Source: FEN-1297 sp964498065 (GTDB taxonomy: Bacteria > Bacteroidota > Ignavibacteria > Ignavibacteriales > Ignavibacteriaceae). From it: a stretch of 64,000 bases of DNA. The notes under the pieces are model-generated. The model saw only the letters and a list, made by a program, of their open reading frames with translations, made no database searches and had not been told where the DNA came from. The position numbers and the translations under genes were made by a program. The DNA lies in NCBI GenBank assembly GCA_964498065.1, contig CAZCFZ010000008.1, positions 1 through 64,000 on the forward strand, written 5' to 3'. Shown here piece after piece: positions 1-9,283 of this stretch (position 1 is its first letter; each line of letters starts with the position of its first letter).

Positions 1-181
1 TCGATACATATCATTAAGTATGTAAAGGTTTGAATTTTGGCAGTATATAAATTTACCGGCTGGCGGACTATGTAACATCTTTAGTAAAGGTACAAAATTC
101 ATTTTTGATTAATAGAAAGACTACTTAAAACAACGATACCTTAACAGCTTGCCCGTCTCTGGCGGGGAGCAGCTAATTTAA

Positions 182-304
182 AAATCCTAAATTCGCCAAT
201 TGCGAAAGCCGCTTATTAAAAGAGACTGGTATTCAATTCTAAACGATAAAATAAAAGATGGGAAATGTTACAAGTGCGGATCTGAAATTGAGGGAAAATT
301 TTAA
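182..304 (+). pseudogene. 3' remnant of a radical SAM (AmrS-like) gene
   Basis: Reading the plus strand, codons ending at the TAA at 302-304 encode KPLIKRDWYSILNDKIKDG, then KCYKCGSEIEGKF and the stop. Just upstream, in the neighbouring frame, lies a second half-motif, N-C-G, so one missing base near 204 would restore CGKPLIKR. A CxxCG-like pair followed by DGKCxxCGxxIxGxF and a stop is how I remember the C-terminus of AmmeMemoRadiSam-system radical SAM enzymes (AmrS). Nothing upstream in the window continues the gene: stops occur just before 182. This is probably a decayed 3' end, or a gene broken by the apparent frameshift and continuing outside the window only in relic form. Identification is from memory of the family; confidence is moderate to low. 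Confidence 0.4.
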
Positions 305-352
305 TAATGCATTCTATTTTTTACAATTCTTTTTGTCCAGGAATTCTTTTGA

Positions 353-414
353 CTTTTTACTTACCTGTTTGCCTCGAACTGTGATGGTTCGGCTTCGACG
401 GATTAAAGAAGTTA
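353..414. repeat. 62-bp intergenic repeat, copy 1
   Basis: It aligns without gaps to 1553-1614, with about 48 of 62 positions identical. Both copies start CTTTTTACTT and end GATTAAAGA-GTTA. The core forms a hairpin (GAAC...GTTC flanked by GCC/GGC). Both copies sit within 25 bases of the stop codon of a minus-strand gene. Confidence 0.6.
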
Positions 415-437
415 TACACAATTAAACTAAACGATTT

Positions 438-1193
438 CTAAACTCCGTATTTTTTGTGTAATGGTGAGTTAATTATATTACGAAGCTTCAATTGTAACTC
501 ATCAGTATCGTCTTTAGTTAATCCGTTTGTTAAAATTAACGGGTGGATTATAACTTCAGATATACCCGGACCTGCCTTCCCTTTCAACAATCCTTTGCGC
601 TGCAGCCTTTTCCAATTTGTTGTAAACGTTATGGGTAAAATAGGAACCTGCTTGCGAACAGCTAATGAAACTGATCCTGTTTTAAATTCCGTTAGTTTGG
701 GAGCAACCCTGGAAATAGTACCTTCCGGAAGAATAACTAAAGGATGTCCTTCATCAATTACATCCATCATTCTTTTGAATGCTTTTATTAATCCCATTTT
801 ATTATGTCTGTCAACTAATATATTCATTCCTGATGTATAAAATATATGGAATAAAGGCCATTTTTCAACTTCCTTTTTTCCTGTAAACACAAAGTATTGA
901 TCGAATATTGAGTACAGACAGGGAATATCGATATATGAGCTGTGGTTAGAGCAGATTAAAAATGGTTTATCTAATATTATATTTTCCCGGCCCTCAACTT
1001 TCAAAAAAATTCCTGCACAAGACAAAAACACTCTTCCATAGAATTTCATTATTTTAAAAGCCGAGGGGAACCGCTCCTTTTTAGACAGAAAAAAGTGAAA
1101 TAACGGATAGAGTATAACTAACAGCAATATAAAACAAATAAGAATATATATTTTGTAAAAAAACCTGAACGGGAAAAAAATAATTGACATCAT
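438..1193 (-). CDS. plsC: 1-acyl-sn-glycerol-3-phosphate acyltransferase
   Basis: This is a membrane-bound lysophosphatidic acid acyltransferase of phospholipid synthesis, which transfers an acyl chain to the sn-2 position of 1-acyl-glycerol-3-phosphate. A long hydrophobic segment spans residues 1-36. The catalytic HX4D box reads NHSSYID (H84, D89), a GKKE motif follows at 105-108, and the phosphate-binding PEGT motif is at 156-159. The order and spacing match the PlsC/LPLAT family, and 251 residues is normal length. The start is the first of two adjacent ATG codons; no strong Shine-Dalgarno is visible. It stands alone between two repeat-bearing spacers, so no operon context helps. Other LPLAT acyltransferases, such as ornithine-lipid or hemolysin-type, cannot be excluded. 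Confidence 0.85.
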   Translation of the reverse strand: MMSIIFFPFRFFYKIYILICFILLLVILYPLFHFFLSKKERFPSAFKIMKFYGRVFLSCAGIFLKVEGRENIILDKPFLICSNHSSYIDIPCLYSIFDQYFVFTGKKEVEKWPLFHIFYTSGMNILVDRHNKMGLIKAFKRMMDVIDEGHPLVILPEGTISRVAPKLTEFKTGSVSLAVRKQVPILPITFTTNWKRLQRKGLLKGKAGPGISEVIIHPLILTNGLTKDDTDELQLKLRNIINSPLHKKYGV

Positions 1194-1528
1194 CGAGAGT
1201 GTTACTCTAAGTTTAAATATTAGTAATTATTAAAATAATAAAATAAGAATTGTTTTTATCATTTCCCTTTAGCGGTATAAAAACAAATAGCCATATTTAC
1301 TCATTTAGCGGAGTATTATAAAATTTTTCTTAAGCATACAACAGCTTTGTGTTTAACCTGCCGGTGAGAACAGCCTAGCCTTATTTGATTTTTGAAAGAC
1401 ATTTTGCATTCCCATTAAACGGGGACTGTTAATAACAACTCCTCAGCCTCCGATTGATATTATTTTTTTAGTTCATCTATTTAAATTAGGTAAAAATAAA
1501 ATATAATTTTTAAGAACTTTTATCCATG

Positions 1529-1546
1529 CTTACCGAAAGCAGGTAA
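1529..1546. repeat. Short direct repeat, copy 1
   Basis: CTTACCGAAAGCAGGTAA, matching 2333-2350 (CTTACCGAAGGCAGGTTA) at 16 of 18 positions. Confidence 0.4.
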
Positions 1547-1552
1547 ACATGC

Positions 1553-1614
1553 CTTTTTACTTCCCTGCCTGCCTCGCTCTGCGAGGATCCGGCTATTAAG
1601 GATTAAAGAGGTTA
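1553..1614. repeat. 62-bp intergenic repeat, copy 2
   Basis: Partner of 353-414. Here the core hairpin is CCTCGC-TCT-GCGAGG (stem 6, loop 3). The primary sequence of the stem differs from copy 1 while a stem is kept. It ends 8 bases from the stop codon of the YdeI-like gene. Confidence 0.6.
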
Positions 1615-1622
1615 GGAGAATA

Positions 1623-2177
1623 TTAATACAACATGCCTTTATAACCGGTTAATATTGCTTCTTTTATTTTTTTTATTCTCTTATTCCTTGTCTCATCTGT
1701 TTTAGCATCACAATAGAAACCGGCCAGTTGTTTCTTTCTTGATGGTGTTATTTTTTCAAATTGATCAAGTGCTGATTTATCACTTACTAAAGCTCTCTTG
1801 AGTGTTTCGATATTTATTGCATACAAAGCACTTTTATCTTGCTTGGATTCTTTTCCCTTAAAAGCTTCAATTCCAGCTTGAGTTAATTGGCCCATTTTTT
1901 TTAGGTTCTTATATGTCTGAATATTCTTATCAGACCAATTACTTTTATCTTTTCTTTTTGAGAAGTATTTTTTATATGTTTCCCCATCAATAGATTTCAT
2001 TACTCCGTCTATCCACCCAAAACAAATGGCTTCTTCCAAAGCATCATTAGCGGTAAAGCCTTTATATCCTTTAGTAAAAACGATCCATATTCCGTTCGAT
2101 TTTGTGTTATTCTTCACCAGCCAATTTCTAAACAGTTTTCTGGATTTAAAGGTGTGCTCTTCCTTATTTTCATTCAT
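1623..2177 (-). CDS. YdeI/OmpD-associated family protein
   Basis: A small cytoplasmic protein of the YdeI/OmpD-associated family, whose biochemical role is unsettled (some members are annotated as bacteriocin-protection proteins). The family hallmarks are present: an N-terminal W-L-x-K-N-x-x-x-x-x-G-I-W segment (residues 19-32), A-x-C-F-G-W-I-D-G (50-58), KRKDKSNWS (74-82) and a basic C-terminal KRIKKIKEAILTG helix. The length of 184 residues is typical. It has no signal peptide. It is a single gene with no partner. The start ATG at 2177 is preceded by GGAGGTCGT, a good Shine-Dalgarno. The family assignment is solid; the function is not known. Confidence 0.8.
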   Translation of the reverse strand: MNENKEEHTFKSRKLFRNWLVKNNTKSNGIWIVFTKGYKGFTANDALEEAICFGWIDGVMKSIDGETYKKYFSKRKDKSNWSDKNIQTYKNLKKMGQLTQAGIEAFKGKESKQDKSALYAINIETLKRALVSDKSALDQFEKITPSRKKQLAGFYCDAKTDETRNKRIKKIKEAILTGYKGMLY

Positions 2178-2332
2178 ACGACCTCCTGAAATATATTTAA
2201 TTTCATTCAGATCGAAAGGTTCGGCTAACGATTTCTATCTTACACAAAGAATATTAAAAATTTAATTATCCTTCATGTATTTAAGAATAATTTTTTCTAC
2301 ATGCTAAGAAGTAGATTAATTCTTTTAGTTCA

Positions 2333-2350
2333 CTTACCGAAGGCAGGTTA
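2333..2350. repeat. Short direct repeat, copy 2
   Basis: CTTACCGAAGGCAGGTTA, partner of 1529-1546. It lies in the spacer between the YdeI-like gene and the first T9SS gene. Confidence 0.4.
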
Positions 2351-2398
2351 TTACTATCAAAAATATTATTAAGAACTCCTATTAACTCTTGACTTTTT

Positions 2399-2426
2399 AT
2401 ATAACAGTTTGAAACGATTGTTATAT
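2399..2426. other. Inverted repeat beside a T9SS gene end
   Basis: ATATAACA and TGTTATAT form a perfect 8-bp inverted repeat around a 12-base loop, ten bases past the stop codon of the gene ending at 2436. It lacks a T-run on the minus strand, so it is not a convincing terminator for that gene. Confidence 0.35.
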
Positions 2427-2435
2427 GCAAATTAT

Positions 2436-4772
2436 CTATTTTATCAGCAGCATCTTTTTAGTTTGAGAAAAATTATTAGAAGTAATCCTATAGAAGTACA
2501 AACCGCTTGCAAAATTAGAACCGTCAAATTCTACTTTATATTTTCCAGGGCTTTTTTCTTTGTTAACCAAAGTTTCTATTTCCCTGCCAAGCACATCATA
2601 AATTTTTATTGTGACTAATCCTGAAGTCGGAATTTCGTAATTGATTGCAGTTGTAGGATTAAATGGATTTGGAAAATTTTGATAGAGCATATATTCCTTT
2701 GGTAAATATGCACTTTTTCCCAACGCAGTTATTTTACCGGTTTTAAACATTCCAACATTCGACCAGATTCCTATACTTTTAGAATCATAAGCTCTAATTC
2801 TCCAATAATAAGCTGTGTCGGATATAATTTTACCGGCTTTAAAAGTGGTATCGGCTATTGATGCCGTATCCAGAATGTAACTTGAAAAATTTTTATCGAA
2901 TGAAAGCTGCAGCATATAAGACACTGATTTGTTTGTTGAATTCCATCCTAAGATAACACTATCGGCAATGACTGTAGAATCTAATCGTGGAGAAATTAGA
3001 ACCGGCACGGGAGGAAATAATTTTGCAAGTTCTGAAAGCGGTCTACGGAAAATTCCGGCAGTAGTTTGAACATAAAGAGCGGAACTATCAGATTGGAGTG
3101 AATTAATAGATTCGGAATTAAGTCCGGCATATGTCCAGCTTAGTCCATTACTTGCAGTGGCATAAATACCACCATTTGTCGCTGCAAAAATATAAGGATT
3201 AACCATCAAGAGTGAATGAATATGAACGTTTCCAAGTCCTGTATTTTTCTGAGTCCAGGTACCTCCATTATTGTCGGTTGCTAATATGCCGCCCTCTAAG
3301 GTTCCTGCAAAAAGACTATTCTCATCAAATAATAGGGATGAGACTCCTAAATTGGCAAAACCTTTTGTAACTTGTGTCCAGCTTGTGCCATTATCACCGG
3401 AACGATAGACTCCGTCTCCCCATGTACCGGCAAATATGTATTCATTATTTGCAGCAATAGTTTTGATATTGGGGTTATTTATTCCATGTGCTGCATACAT
3501 CCAACCGATTGAAGAAACAAATGTAGAAGAAAGCCCATTTTTCATTCCTACATAAAGATATGGCTCTTGAACTAGAAAGCATTGAACATTATAACTACCA
3601 AGTCCAAAATAATTCCAGTTCTTTCCGCCGTCGGACGAGATACAAGCCCCATTGTTTGAACCGAGATAAATCTTCGATTTATAAGTAAGAAAACAATTTA
3701 TTGAACTACTTTGCAAACCATTGACATGCTGAGACCAAGATTTTCCCCTGTCTGTAGAAAGAAAAACTCCGGCACTATCGGTACCGGCTATAAAGGTAGA
3801 ATCATGGATAGAAAGTGATAACATAGAAAGATTTCTCTTACTCATATTGATTCGAGTCCAATTCATTCCCCTATCCGTAGACTTATAGACACCTCCTCCA
3901 TAATCGGTACATGCATAAATTGATGAATTTTTTTTTATTAGAGAAGATACTTGGGGATTGTTGTGATATAGATTAGTCTGGACCCAATTTGAACCTGAAT
4001 CCTCTGAAACATAAACACCTCCTTCCCTAGTTCCGACATATATGAAAGAACTATCAGTAAGGATGCATGTTATGTTACCTTTCATCAAACCGTTATCCGA
4101 AGATGTCCAGCTATTTCCATCGTCAGTGGATACATATAATCCGCCATAAACCCCGGCAAACATTTTGTTCCCCCATATTGCTAGCGTAGATATTTGAGAT
4201 GAGGGCGGATTATTCACACCTTCCCAGGTGATTCCGTTATCTGTTGAACGAAAGAGTCCGTTTAAAGTCCCCGTGTACATAGCTGAATCATCATTTGCAA
4301 AACAAGTAATAGAATTAATTCCTGAAGGATTGCTTGACTCAATCCAATTCATTCCGTCATCAGTAGAATAGAAAATACCATTACTCGTCGCTGCATAAAG
4401 TATAGAATCATGTACGGTAATGCAAATAATATATTCCTCTTCAACTCCAACAGTAGTTAACCAACTTTTGCCGTTGTCAGATGATAGATATATCCCATTT
4501 TGAGTACCGGCAATGATGTTAGAATCGATTACCTCAAGGCAGTTTATATTTAGATTCTGCAAGCCCTCGGTAGATTGCATCCATGTCAATCCATTATCCA
4601 ATGAAGTGAAAATTCCTTGGCCTCGCATGCCTACTATTATCTCTGAGTCAAGAATTGCGATTGATTCAGCACTTCCGCTGGAAAAAGGCCCATTAACTTT
4701 TTCCCATTGTGCAGTACAATTTTCGGCAAGCATTAATAAGCTAATAATAAATATTGGAAAGAAATATTTCAT
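2436..4772 (-). CDS. T9SS-exported Asp-box propeller protein
   Basis: A secreted or surface protein. Residues 1-21 form a signal peptide (cleavage near C-T-A-Q). Residues about 30-580 contain roughly twelve Asp-box/BNR-type repeats of the form S-x-D-x-G-x-x-W (SLDNGLTW, SSDNGKSW, STDDGMNW, STDRGKSW, SGDNGTSW and others), as in sortilin/Vps10-like and YCF48-like beta-propellers. A fibronectin-III-like segment follows (about 590-680). The last 80 or so residues are a type A T9SS sorting domain (YQNFPNPFNPTTAI, then VTIKIYDVLGREIETLV, ending KKMLLIK). No catalytic residues are recognised, so binding or structural surface roles are as likely as enzymatic ones. The next gene upstream is a paralogue in the same orientation, 31 bases away, so the two are probably co-transcribed. 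Confidence 0.8.
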   Translation of the reverse strand: MKYFFPIFIISLLMLAENCTAQWEKVNGPFSSGSAESIAILDSEIIVGMRGQGIFTSLDNGLTWMQSTEGLQNLNINCLEVIDSNIIAGTQNGIYLSSDNGKSWLTTVGVEEEYIICITVHDSILYAATSNGIFYSTDDGMNWIESSNPSGINSITCFANDDSAMYTGTLNGLFRSTDNGITWEGVNNPPSSQISTLAIWGNKMFAGVYGGLYVSTDDGNSWTSSDNGLMKGNITCILTDSSFIYVGTREGGVYVSEDSGSNWVQTNLYHNNPQVSSLIKKNSSIYACTDYGGGVYKSTDRGMNWTRINMSKRNLSMLSLSIHDSTFIAGTDSAGVFLSTDRGKSWSQHVNGLQSSSINCFLTYKSKIYLGSNNGACISSDGGKNWNYFGLGSYNVQCFLVQEPYLYVGMKNGLSSTFVSSIGWMYAAHGINNPNIKTIAANNEYIFAGTWGDGVYRSGDNGTSWTQVTKGFANLGVSSLLFDENSLFAGTLEGGILATDNNGGTWTQKNTGLGNVHIHSLLMVNPYIFAATNGGIYATASNGLSWTYAGLNSESINSLQSDSSALYVQTTAGIFRRPLSELAKLFPPVPVLISPRLDSTVIADSVILGWNSTNKSVSYMLQLSFDKNFSSYILDTASIADTTFKAGKIISDTAYYWRIRAYDSKSIGIWSNVGMFKTGKITALGKSAYLPKEYMLYQNFPNPFNPTTAINYEIPTSGLVTIKIYDVLGREIETLVNKEKSPGKYKVEFDGSNFASGLYFYRITSNNFSQTKKMLLIK

Positions 4773-4803
4773 AACTGTTTTCCCTAATTAAAATTGTGTC
4801 AAT

Positions 4804-7383
4804 TCATTTTTCCAAAATCATTTTCTTTAAAGAAGTAAACCTTTTACCATCTATACCTTCAGCTATAAACCTATAAAAATAAATTCCGCTTGAAAAATGA
4901 GACATATCTATAACTTTCTTGTATGTTCCCGTACTCATTTCACCCAAATTCAAATCTTTCAATTTTTCACCTAAAATGTCATAGACTGTTAGCTTGACTG
5001 CAGAAGTTTCTCTCAAATCGAAGATAATCGTAGTGCTGGGATTGAATGGATTCGGATAATTCTGATAAAGAGCAAAAGCCTTTGGGGCTGCAATCTCTTT
5101 ATCTTTAACACTCTCCAAGATACCAGTAGTAAAATGTGCGGTTTGAGAATAACTGGTGTCTCCATTAATATTTATCGCATTTACACGCCAAAAGTATTGT
5201 GTATTAACCGAAAGAAGATTATGCAATTGCAGGCTAGTATCAGTTAATGTTGTGTCAAAAATATCAGTTGAGAGCAAACTGTCTTTTGCAATTTGGAGAT
5301 AATATTGCAATGCAAGATCTGAAGGATGCCAAGTCAAATTTGCTGACAGGGGCACATTAGTTATACCAACCGGAGAAATTAACAGCGGCTTCAATGGTAA
5401 TAATATTTCCCTTGTATATTCTCCTTCAAAACAACCATATGAAGTTGTTCCACTAAATATTTTATACTTGTTTCCAACAGGTAAAATATCTATTGAAGTT
5501 CTGGATTCATTTGAAAAACCGGGGAACGAAACTCTTTCCCATGAATTTCCACCATCCTTTGACAAAAATAATCCGCCAGTCCCATAAGCCGAACTCTGTG
5601 AAGACGCAAAAATCATATTGGGATTATCTTGCGCTATTTTAATATCGGAAACCGGACCCATATTATAACATGATGTCCAATTGTTTCCCATATTAGTTGT
5701 TTTATATATTCCCGCATTGTTGCCGATAAATATATTATTGGGATTCTTTGGATCTACTGCAATTGCAGAAAGGGTAATATGATCTATATCATCACTAATA
5801 CCATTCATCCTTCTTTCCCAGAAATTTCCCCCTGTAGTTGAGATAAAAAATCCGCTCACAACATCCGTATTGCCAGATATAGCGGCGCAGACCACTGCAG
5901 GATTTTTAGAGGATACTTTAACGATATTAACTTCATAATATGAACTATTCAAATCAGTTAGATAAGATCCCCAGGAATTTCCCGAATTAAAGCTTTCAAG
6001 TATTTTCCCAAAAGAACCGACAAGGATATGACTTGTATCGTCCGGAAAAATTTCAATATAGTTCACTTCAGTATTTGGCAGCACATTTGTCCAATTAATT
6101 CCTCCATCAAAGCTTTTATATAAGCTCGAAATAGAAACACCGCCAGAGTAAACAATACCGCCTAAATAAATAATATTAGGGTTGTAAGGATTAGCCTTAA
6201 TTACCGATGGCGTCATTTGATTTGGCAGTTTAACTTTTATCCAAGAGTCTCCTCCATCCGTAGTTTTAAATAGTGTATTTGTCATTAAAAAGCTGTTATC
6301 ATTTCCTATGGCATAGATTACGCCTCCAGTCGATGTTGGAATTATAGATGTCTGGTAAATCGAACTAATTTTCGGTCCATCTGAGATTTTAGACCAGTAA
6401 CTTCCATTGTTAGTTGAATGATATAAACCATTAAAACCAACCAACATGACCTCAGCGGAATCTATACTTATCTTCATATCTCCGAGGGAATCATTTAAAT
6501 TCCAATTACTACCATCATCTATACTTGTAAAAACCCCTTTATCAGTACAAATAAAAATTGTTTCACTTTGTTGATTAATCGTCGCATCAGTTATAGCGGT
6601 GATTTTCACCCCTTTCTCCTGCAAATTGCTCAATAATGATACCCAATCACTGTCATTTTTCCATATGTATAGATTAGTTTCAGTTACGTAAAAAAGTGAA
6701 CCGGTCTTAGAATTAAGAAATGTCCAAGGGTGAGATTCATAAGTAAAAGGATCTGATGACGGTATAAACTTTGAATAGCTACTGTCTTTCCATCGGTAAA
6801 CAGTACCATTTGTACCAATGGCATATTGTAAAGTTGAATCCATCGCATCAAAGATAAGAGTAGAAATAAGATACTGATCCTGAAAGAATAAATTCCATGT
6901 TTCACCACTATCAACACTACTATAAATACTATAACCGGAATTTGAACGGCAATTTATATATATTTCATTAGTGTGAAACGGATTAATAGAAATTTCCGGT
7001 ACCGCTGGCTGTTGTGGCAAACCGGTATTTTTAACTTGCCATGTTTCTCCGCCATCGGTACTTTTAAAAAATCCATTTCCCGATGATGTTTCGTCCGGAC
7101 CTGTTCCGGCATAAATAATTTGCGAATTATTAGGATCGTGTTTTATACACATAACGGCATTGTTAAAAGTATTTCCAGTTGGTATACCTTGGACAAATTT
7201 CCAGGAGACACCATTATCAGTAGATTTAGCAATTCCGACATATTCTGTTCCGGCCAAAATATATTTTGAAGAAAAACATATTGATAACGGTGCGCCCGCA
7301 GGTCCTATTGAATGCCAGTTTTGAGCAAATACTATTTGTACTAAGACAATAATTGAAAAAATAAATGAATTTATTAACCTCAT
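4804..7383 (-). CDS. T9SS-exported Asp-box propeller protein
   Basis: A paralogue of the adjacent downstream gene. A signal peptide spans residues 1-20 (ending V-F-A-Q). About eleven S-x-D-x-G-x-x-W Asp-box repeats follow (STDNGVSW, STDGGETW, SIDDGSNW, SFDGGINW, SKDGGNSW and others), interspersed with DPNNSQIIYAG/NPNNIFIGN-type turns typical of exo-alpha-sialidase/YCF48-like propellers. A fibronectin-III-like module lies at about 670-765. A type A T9SS sorting domain ends the protein (YQNYPNPFNPSTTI). It is larger than its neighbour (859 against 778 residues) and divergent from it, so an old duplication is likely. Expected location is the outer surface or outside the cell. No enzyme active site is recognised. 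Confidence 0.8.
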   Translation of the reverse strand: MRLINSFIFSIIVLVQIVFAQNWHSIGPAGAPLSICFSSKYILAGTEYVGIAKSTDNGVSWKFVQGIPTGNTFNNAVMCIKHDPNNSQIIYAGTGPDETSSGNGFFKSTDGGETWQVKNTGLPQQPAVPEISINPFHTNEIYINCRSNSGYSIYSSVDSGETWNLFFQDQYLISTLIFDAMDSTLQYAIGTNGTVYRWKDSSYSKFIPSSDPFTYESHPWTFLNSKTGSLFYVTETNLYIWKNDSDWVSLLSNLQEKGVKITAITDATINQQSETIFICTDKGVFTSIDDGSNWNLNDSLGDMKISIDSAEVMLVGFNGLYHSTNNGSYWSKISDGPKISSIYQTSIIPTSTGGVIYAIGNDNSFLMTNTLFKTTDGGDSWIKVKLPNQMTPSVIKANPYNPNIIYLGGIVYSGGVSISSLYKSFDGGINWTNVLPNTEVNYIEIFPDDTSHILVGSFGKILESFNSGNSWGSYLTDLNSSYYEVNIVKVSSKNPAVVCAAISGNTDVVSGFFISTTGGNFWERRMNGISDDIDHITLSAIAVDPKNPNNIFIGNNAGIYKTTNMGNNWTSCYNMGPVSDIKIAQDNPNMIFASSQSSAYGTGGLFLSKDGGNSWERVSFPGFSNESRTSIDILPVGNKYKIFSGTTSYGCFEGEYTREILLPLKPLLISPVGITNVPLSANLTWHPSDLALQYYLQIAKDSLLSTDIFDTTLTDTSLQLHNLLSVNTQYFWRVNAININGDTSYSQTAHFTTGILESVKDKEIAAPKAFALYQNYPNPFNPSTTIIFDLRETSAVKLTVYDILGEKLKDLNLGEMSTGTYKKVIDMSHFSSGIYFYRFIAEGIDGKRFTSLKKMILEK

Positions 7384-7417
7384 AATTTACCTTTGAATTT
7401 TATACAATAATTTATGT

Positions 7418-7444
7418 ACATAACGGCCTTGCGATTAAGCTGCC
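7418..7444. repeat. AACGGCCTTGCGA intergenic element, copy
   Basis: TAACGGCCTTGCGA is repeated exactly at 51697-51710, in both cases followed by a TAA triplet one base later. A more divergent relative (19 of 25 positions) is at about 1337-1362. It lies in the spacer between two minus-strand genes. Confidence 0.4.
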
Positions 7445-7616
7445 TTCAGTAACTTTTATTTTACTTATTAAAGATGCTGGGGCTCAAATAACCTATGGTC
7501 CATTAGTAAGTACTTTGAATTTCTTCATATTATATACTCCTTATGGAGCATTTAAGTCGCGTGCCGGAACAAACAACTTTCTTGAAACTAAATGTTGATA
7601 ATTATTTAAAAATTAA

Positions 7617-8807
7617 CTACTCATCAGTTTGTTTTATTCCTTTTTCAATCGCATTAAAGACGCTATTATTTTTATCATATATTTTGCTAAATAATTCTTT
7701 AGCTTTTAAAAAATATTCTTTGGCAAGTTTTTTATCCGAATCAAGATAAATTTCAGCTAAGTAAAAATTTAGATTACCTGTAATTAGTAGGCTGTCCCTA
7801 AAAACCGGAAGTTGTGCTTTGTAAAATTCTGCCAATTGATTTTCTTTATTGGTTCTATAATAAATGTTTGCAAGGTCATTATATATGGTTGGATTATCTG
7901 GTGCTAAATTGAAGAATGTCTTAGTAAAATTTAAGGTGTTAGCATCATTTGTTTCTGCACAAATATAAATGAGCGGTTTCAAATTATAATAATTATTCGG
8001 TTCAATTTGATTAGCAGTTTTATAGTATTTTAAAGCGTTTAAGGAATCACCCAGCTCTAGATATATTTCTCCTATCATTATTGCCGCATCGCTTTTAGAG
8101 CTAACATCATCGTACATTTTAAGAGAAATTTTTGCATATCTTAGGGCACTGTCTCTATCGTTTTGATAAAGATATGAATAAGCTAAATTGTAGTAGGAAT
8201 CAGCATAATCTTTATTCAGTGAAATAGACTTTAAGAAAAATTGCGATCCTTTTTTATATTCTTTCTTTGTAAGGGAAATAAATCCCATAACATAATATGT
8301 TGAATAATCTGCACAATTATAATTAATTACTTTTTCATCGTTTTTTTTAATTAGATTAAAAAGTTCAGTTTTATTTTTAAGCCAATGATTCCCATAGCTT
8401 AAATACGTTTGATAGTAATACTCTGCTAGCCCTTTATACAAGTTACAATTCATGGGATGAAGTTTAATTAACTTATTAAGTACTGAATCAATAGGGAATA
8501 AATGCATATCAAAAGATCCGGTTTTCCCCCGGTAATCCATTATATCTTCATTTTTTTTTAGATCTTTGAAGGCAAACATTTCATGCATAATACTAGTTAC
8601 AAAATATTTTAATGCAATATTTTCTTTAAGTAAAACAATGTTTGGTTTTTCATTCTTTGGGTCATAACTTTCAAGAAGTTTGAACGCTGAATTATATTTT
8701 TTATTTGTTATAAGTTGATTTGCTTTATTTACCACAGAAGTATCGGATTGGCCATAAATATTGATAAATGCTATTGCAATCATCAGAATAATTGTAAATG
8801 TTTTCAT
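7617..8807 (-). CDS. Secreted tetratricopeptide-repeat protein
   Basis: A 396-residue protein with a signal peptide (residues 1-19, ending N-I-Y-G-Q) followed by helical repeats. TPR consensus positions are clear in the middle and C-terminal parts: A-D-S-Y-Y-N-L-A-Y-S-Y-L-Y (about 202-214), ALRYAKISLKMY, ALKYYKTANQIEPNN and PTIYNDLANIYY. Repeats of this kind usually mediate protein-protein contacts in the periplasm or at the outer membrane. No other domain is visible. It is transcribed toward the two T9SS genes but is separated from them by 233 bases that include a repeat element, so a joint operon is uncertain. The specific partner is unknown. Confidence 0.7.
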   Translation of the reverse strand: MKTFTIILMIAIAFINIYGQSDTSVVNKANQLITNKKYNSAFKLLESYDPKNEKPNIVLLKENIALKYFVTSIMHEMFAFKDLKKNEDIMDYRGKTGSFDMHLFPIDSVLNKLIKLHPMNCNLYKGLAEYYYQTYLSYGNHWLKNKTELFNLIKKNDEKVINYNCADYSTYYVMGFISLTKKEYKKGSQFFLKSISLNKDYADSYYNLAYSYLYQNDRDSALRYAKISLKMYDDVSSKSDAAIMIGEIYLELGDSLNALKYYKTANQIEPNNYYNLKPLIYICAETNDANTLNFTKTFFNLAPDNPTIYNDLANIYYRTNKENQLAEFYKAQLPVFRDSLLITGNLNFYLAEIYLDSDKKLAKEYFLKAKELFSKIYDKNNSVFNAIEKGIKQTDE

Positions 8808-9283
8808 AGTGATATAATTAAGTATATTTTTAAATTTAAGCAGCTAACTTATAATTATACTGCATGCATTAACTATCTAAAGAGCATAATTGTGCATGAA
8901 TCGGCATATCTACGTTCTATTACAAATCTTATTATTCATCTCGATTTGCCCCATGTGTGTCCTTGTGTAGTTACCATATCCCCGCCCTAATATATCGTGG
9001 CTAATTATGTGTATTAAAACTTAATAATATTTTTGTTTAAATGCAGTAAAAACATTCTATAAGTATAAAATTGTAATCAAGCATAGCTCCGGTAGTATAA
9101 AACCGTTGCAAAAACTAAATGCATGAATGACGGGTGCATAAATGCATGGGTACATGGAATTATTCTTGTATCAGCTCGCTTTAATTTTTACATCACTTAA
9201 ACATTAATTCCAACTTTTAATATATTAGCAATGCATCTTAACAAAAACTTTATTGTGGCATTTTTATAAATTATATAAGGCAA
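8808..9283. other. Divergent intergenic region
   Basis: 476 bases between the TPR gene (minus) and the GH20 gene (plus). It must hold the promoters of both. It contains repeated GCAT/ATGCAT words around 9118-9155 but no gene, RNA or clear operator that I can support. Confidence 0.4.

Larger units (their letters stand above)
1..437. other. Intergenic stretch with repeats and a gene relic
   Basis: No intact gene is visible. The stretch contains an imperfect G+C-rich hairpin at about 143-178 (TTAACAGCTTGCCCG pairing with CGGGGAGCAGCTAA), the amrS-like relic ending at 304, and copy 1 of a 62-bp intergenic repeat at 353-414. Confidence 0.6.
1194..1622. other. Intergenic stretch with three repeat-like elements
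   Basis: No gene is visible. It holds a degenerate copy of the AAC-GC-TTG-G-TTAA-CTGCC element (about 1337-1362, similar to 7420-7444), one copy of the 18-bp CTTACCGAA-GCAGGT motif (1529-1546) and copy 2 of the 62-bp repeat (1553-1614). Confidence 0.5.

Noticed and set aside
8715..8990. A plus-strand open frame over the TPR gene start
   Set aside because: Composition is cysteine- and isoleucine-rich and random, with no Shine-Dalgarno; it overlaps a signal peptide on the other strand.
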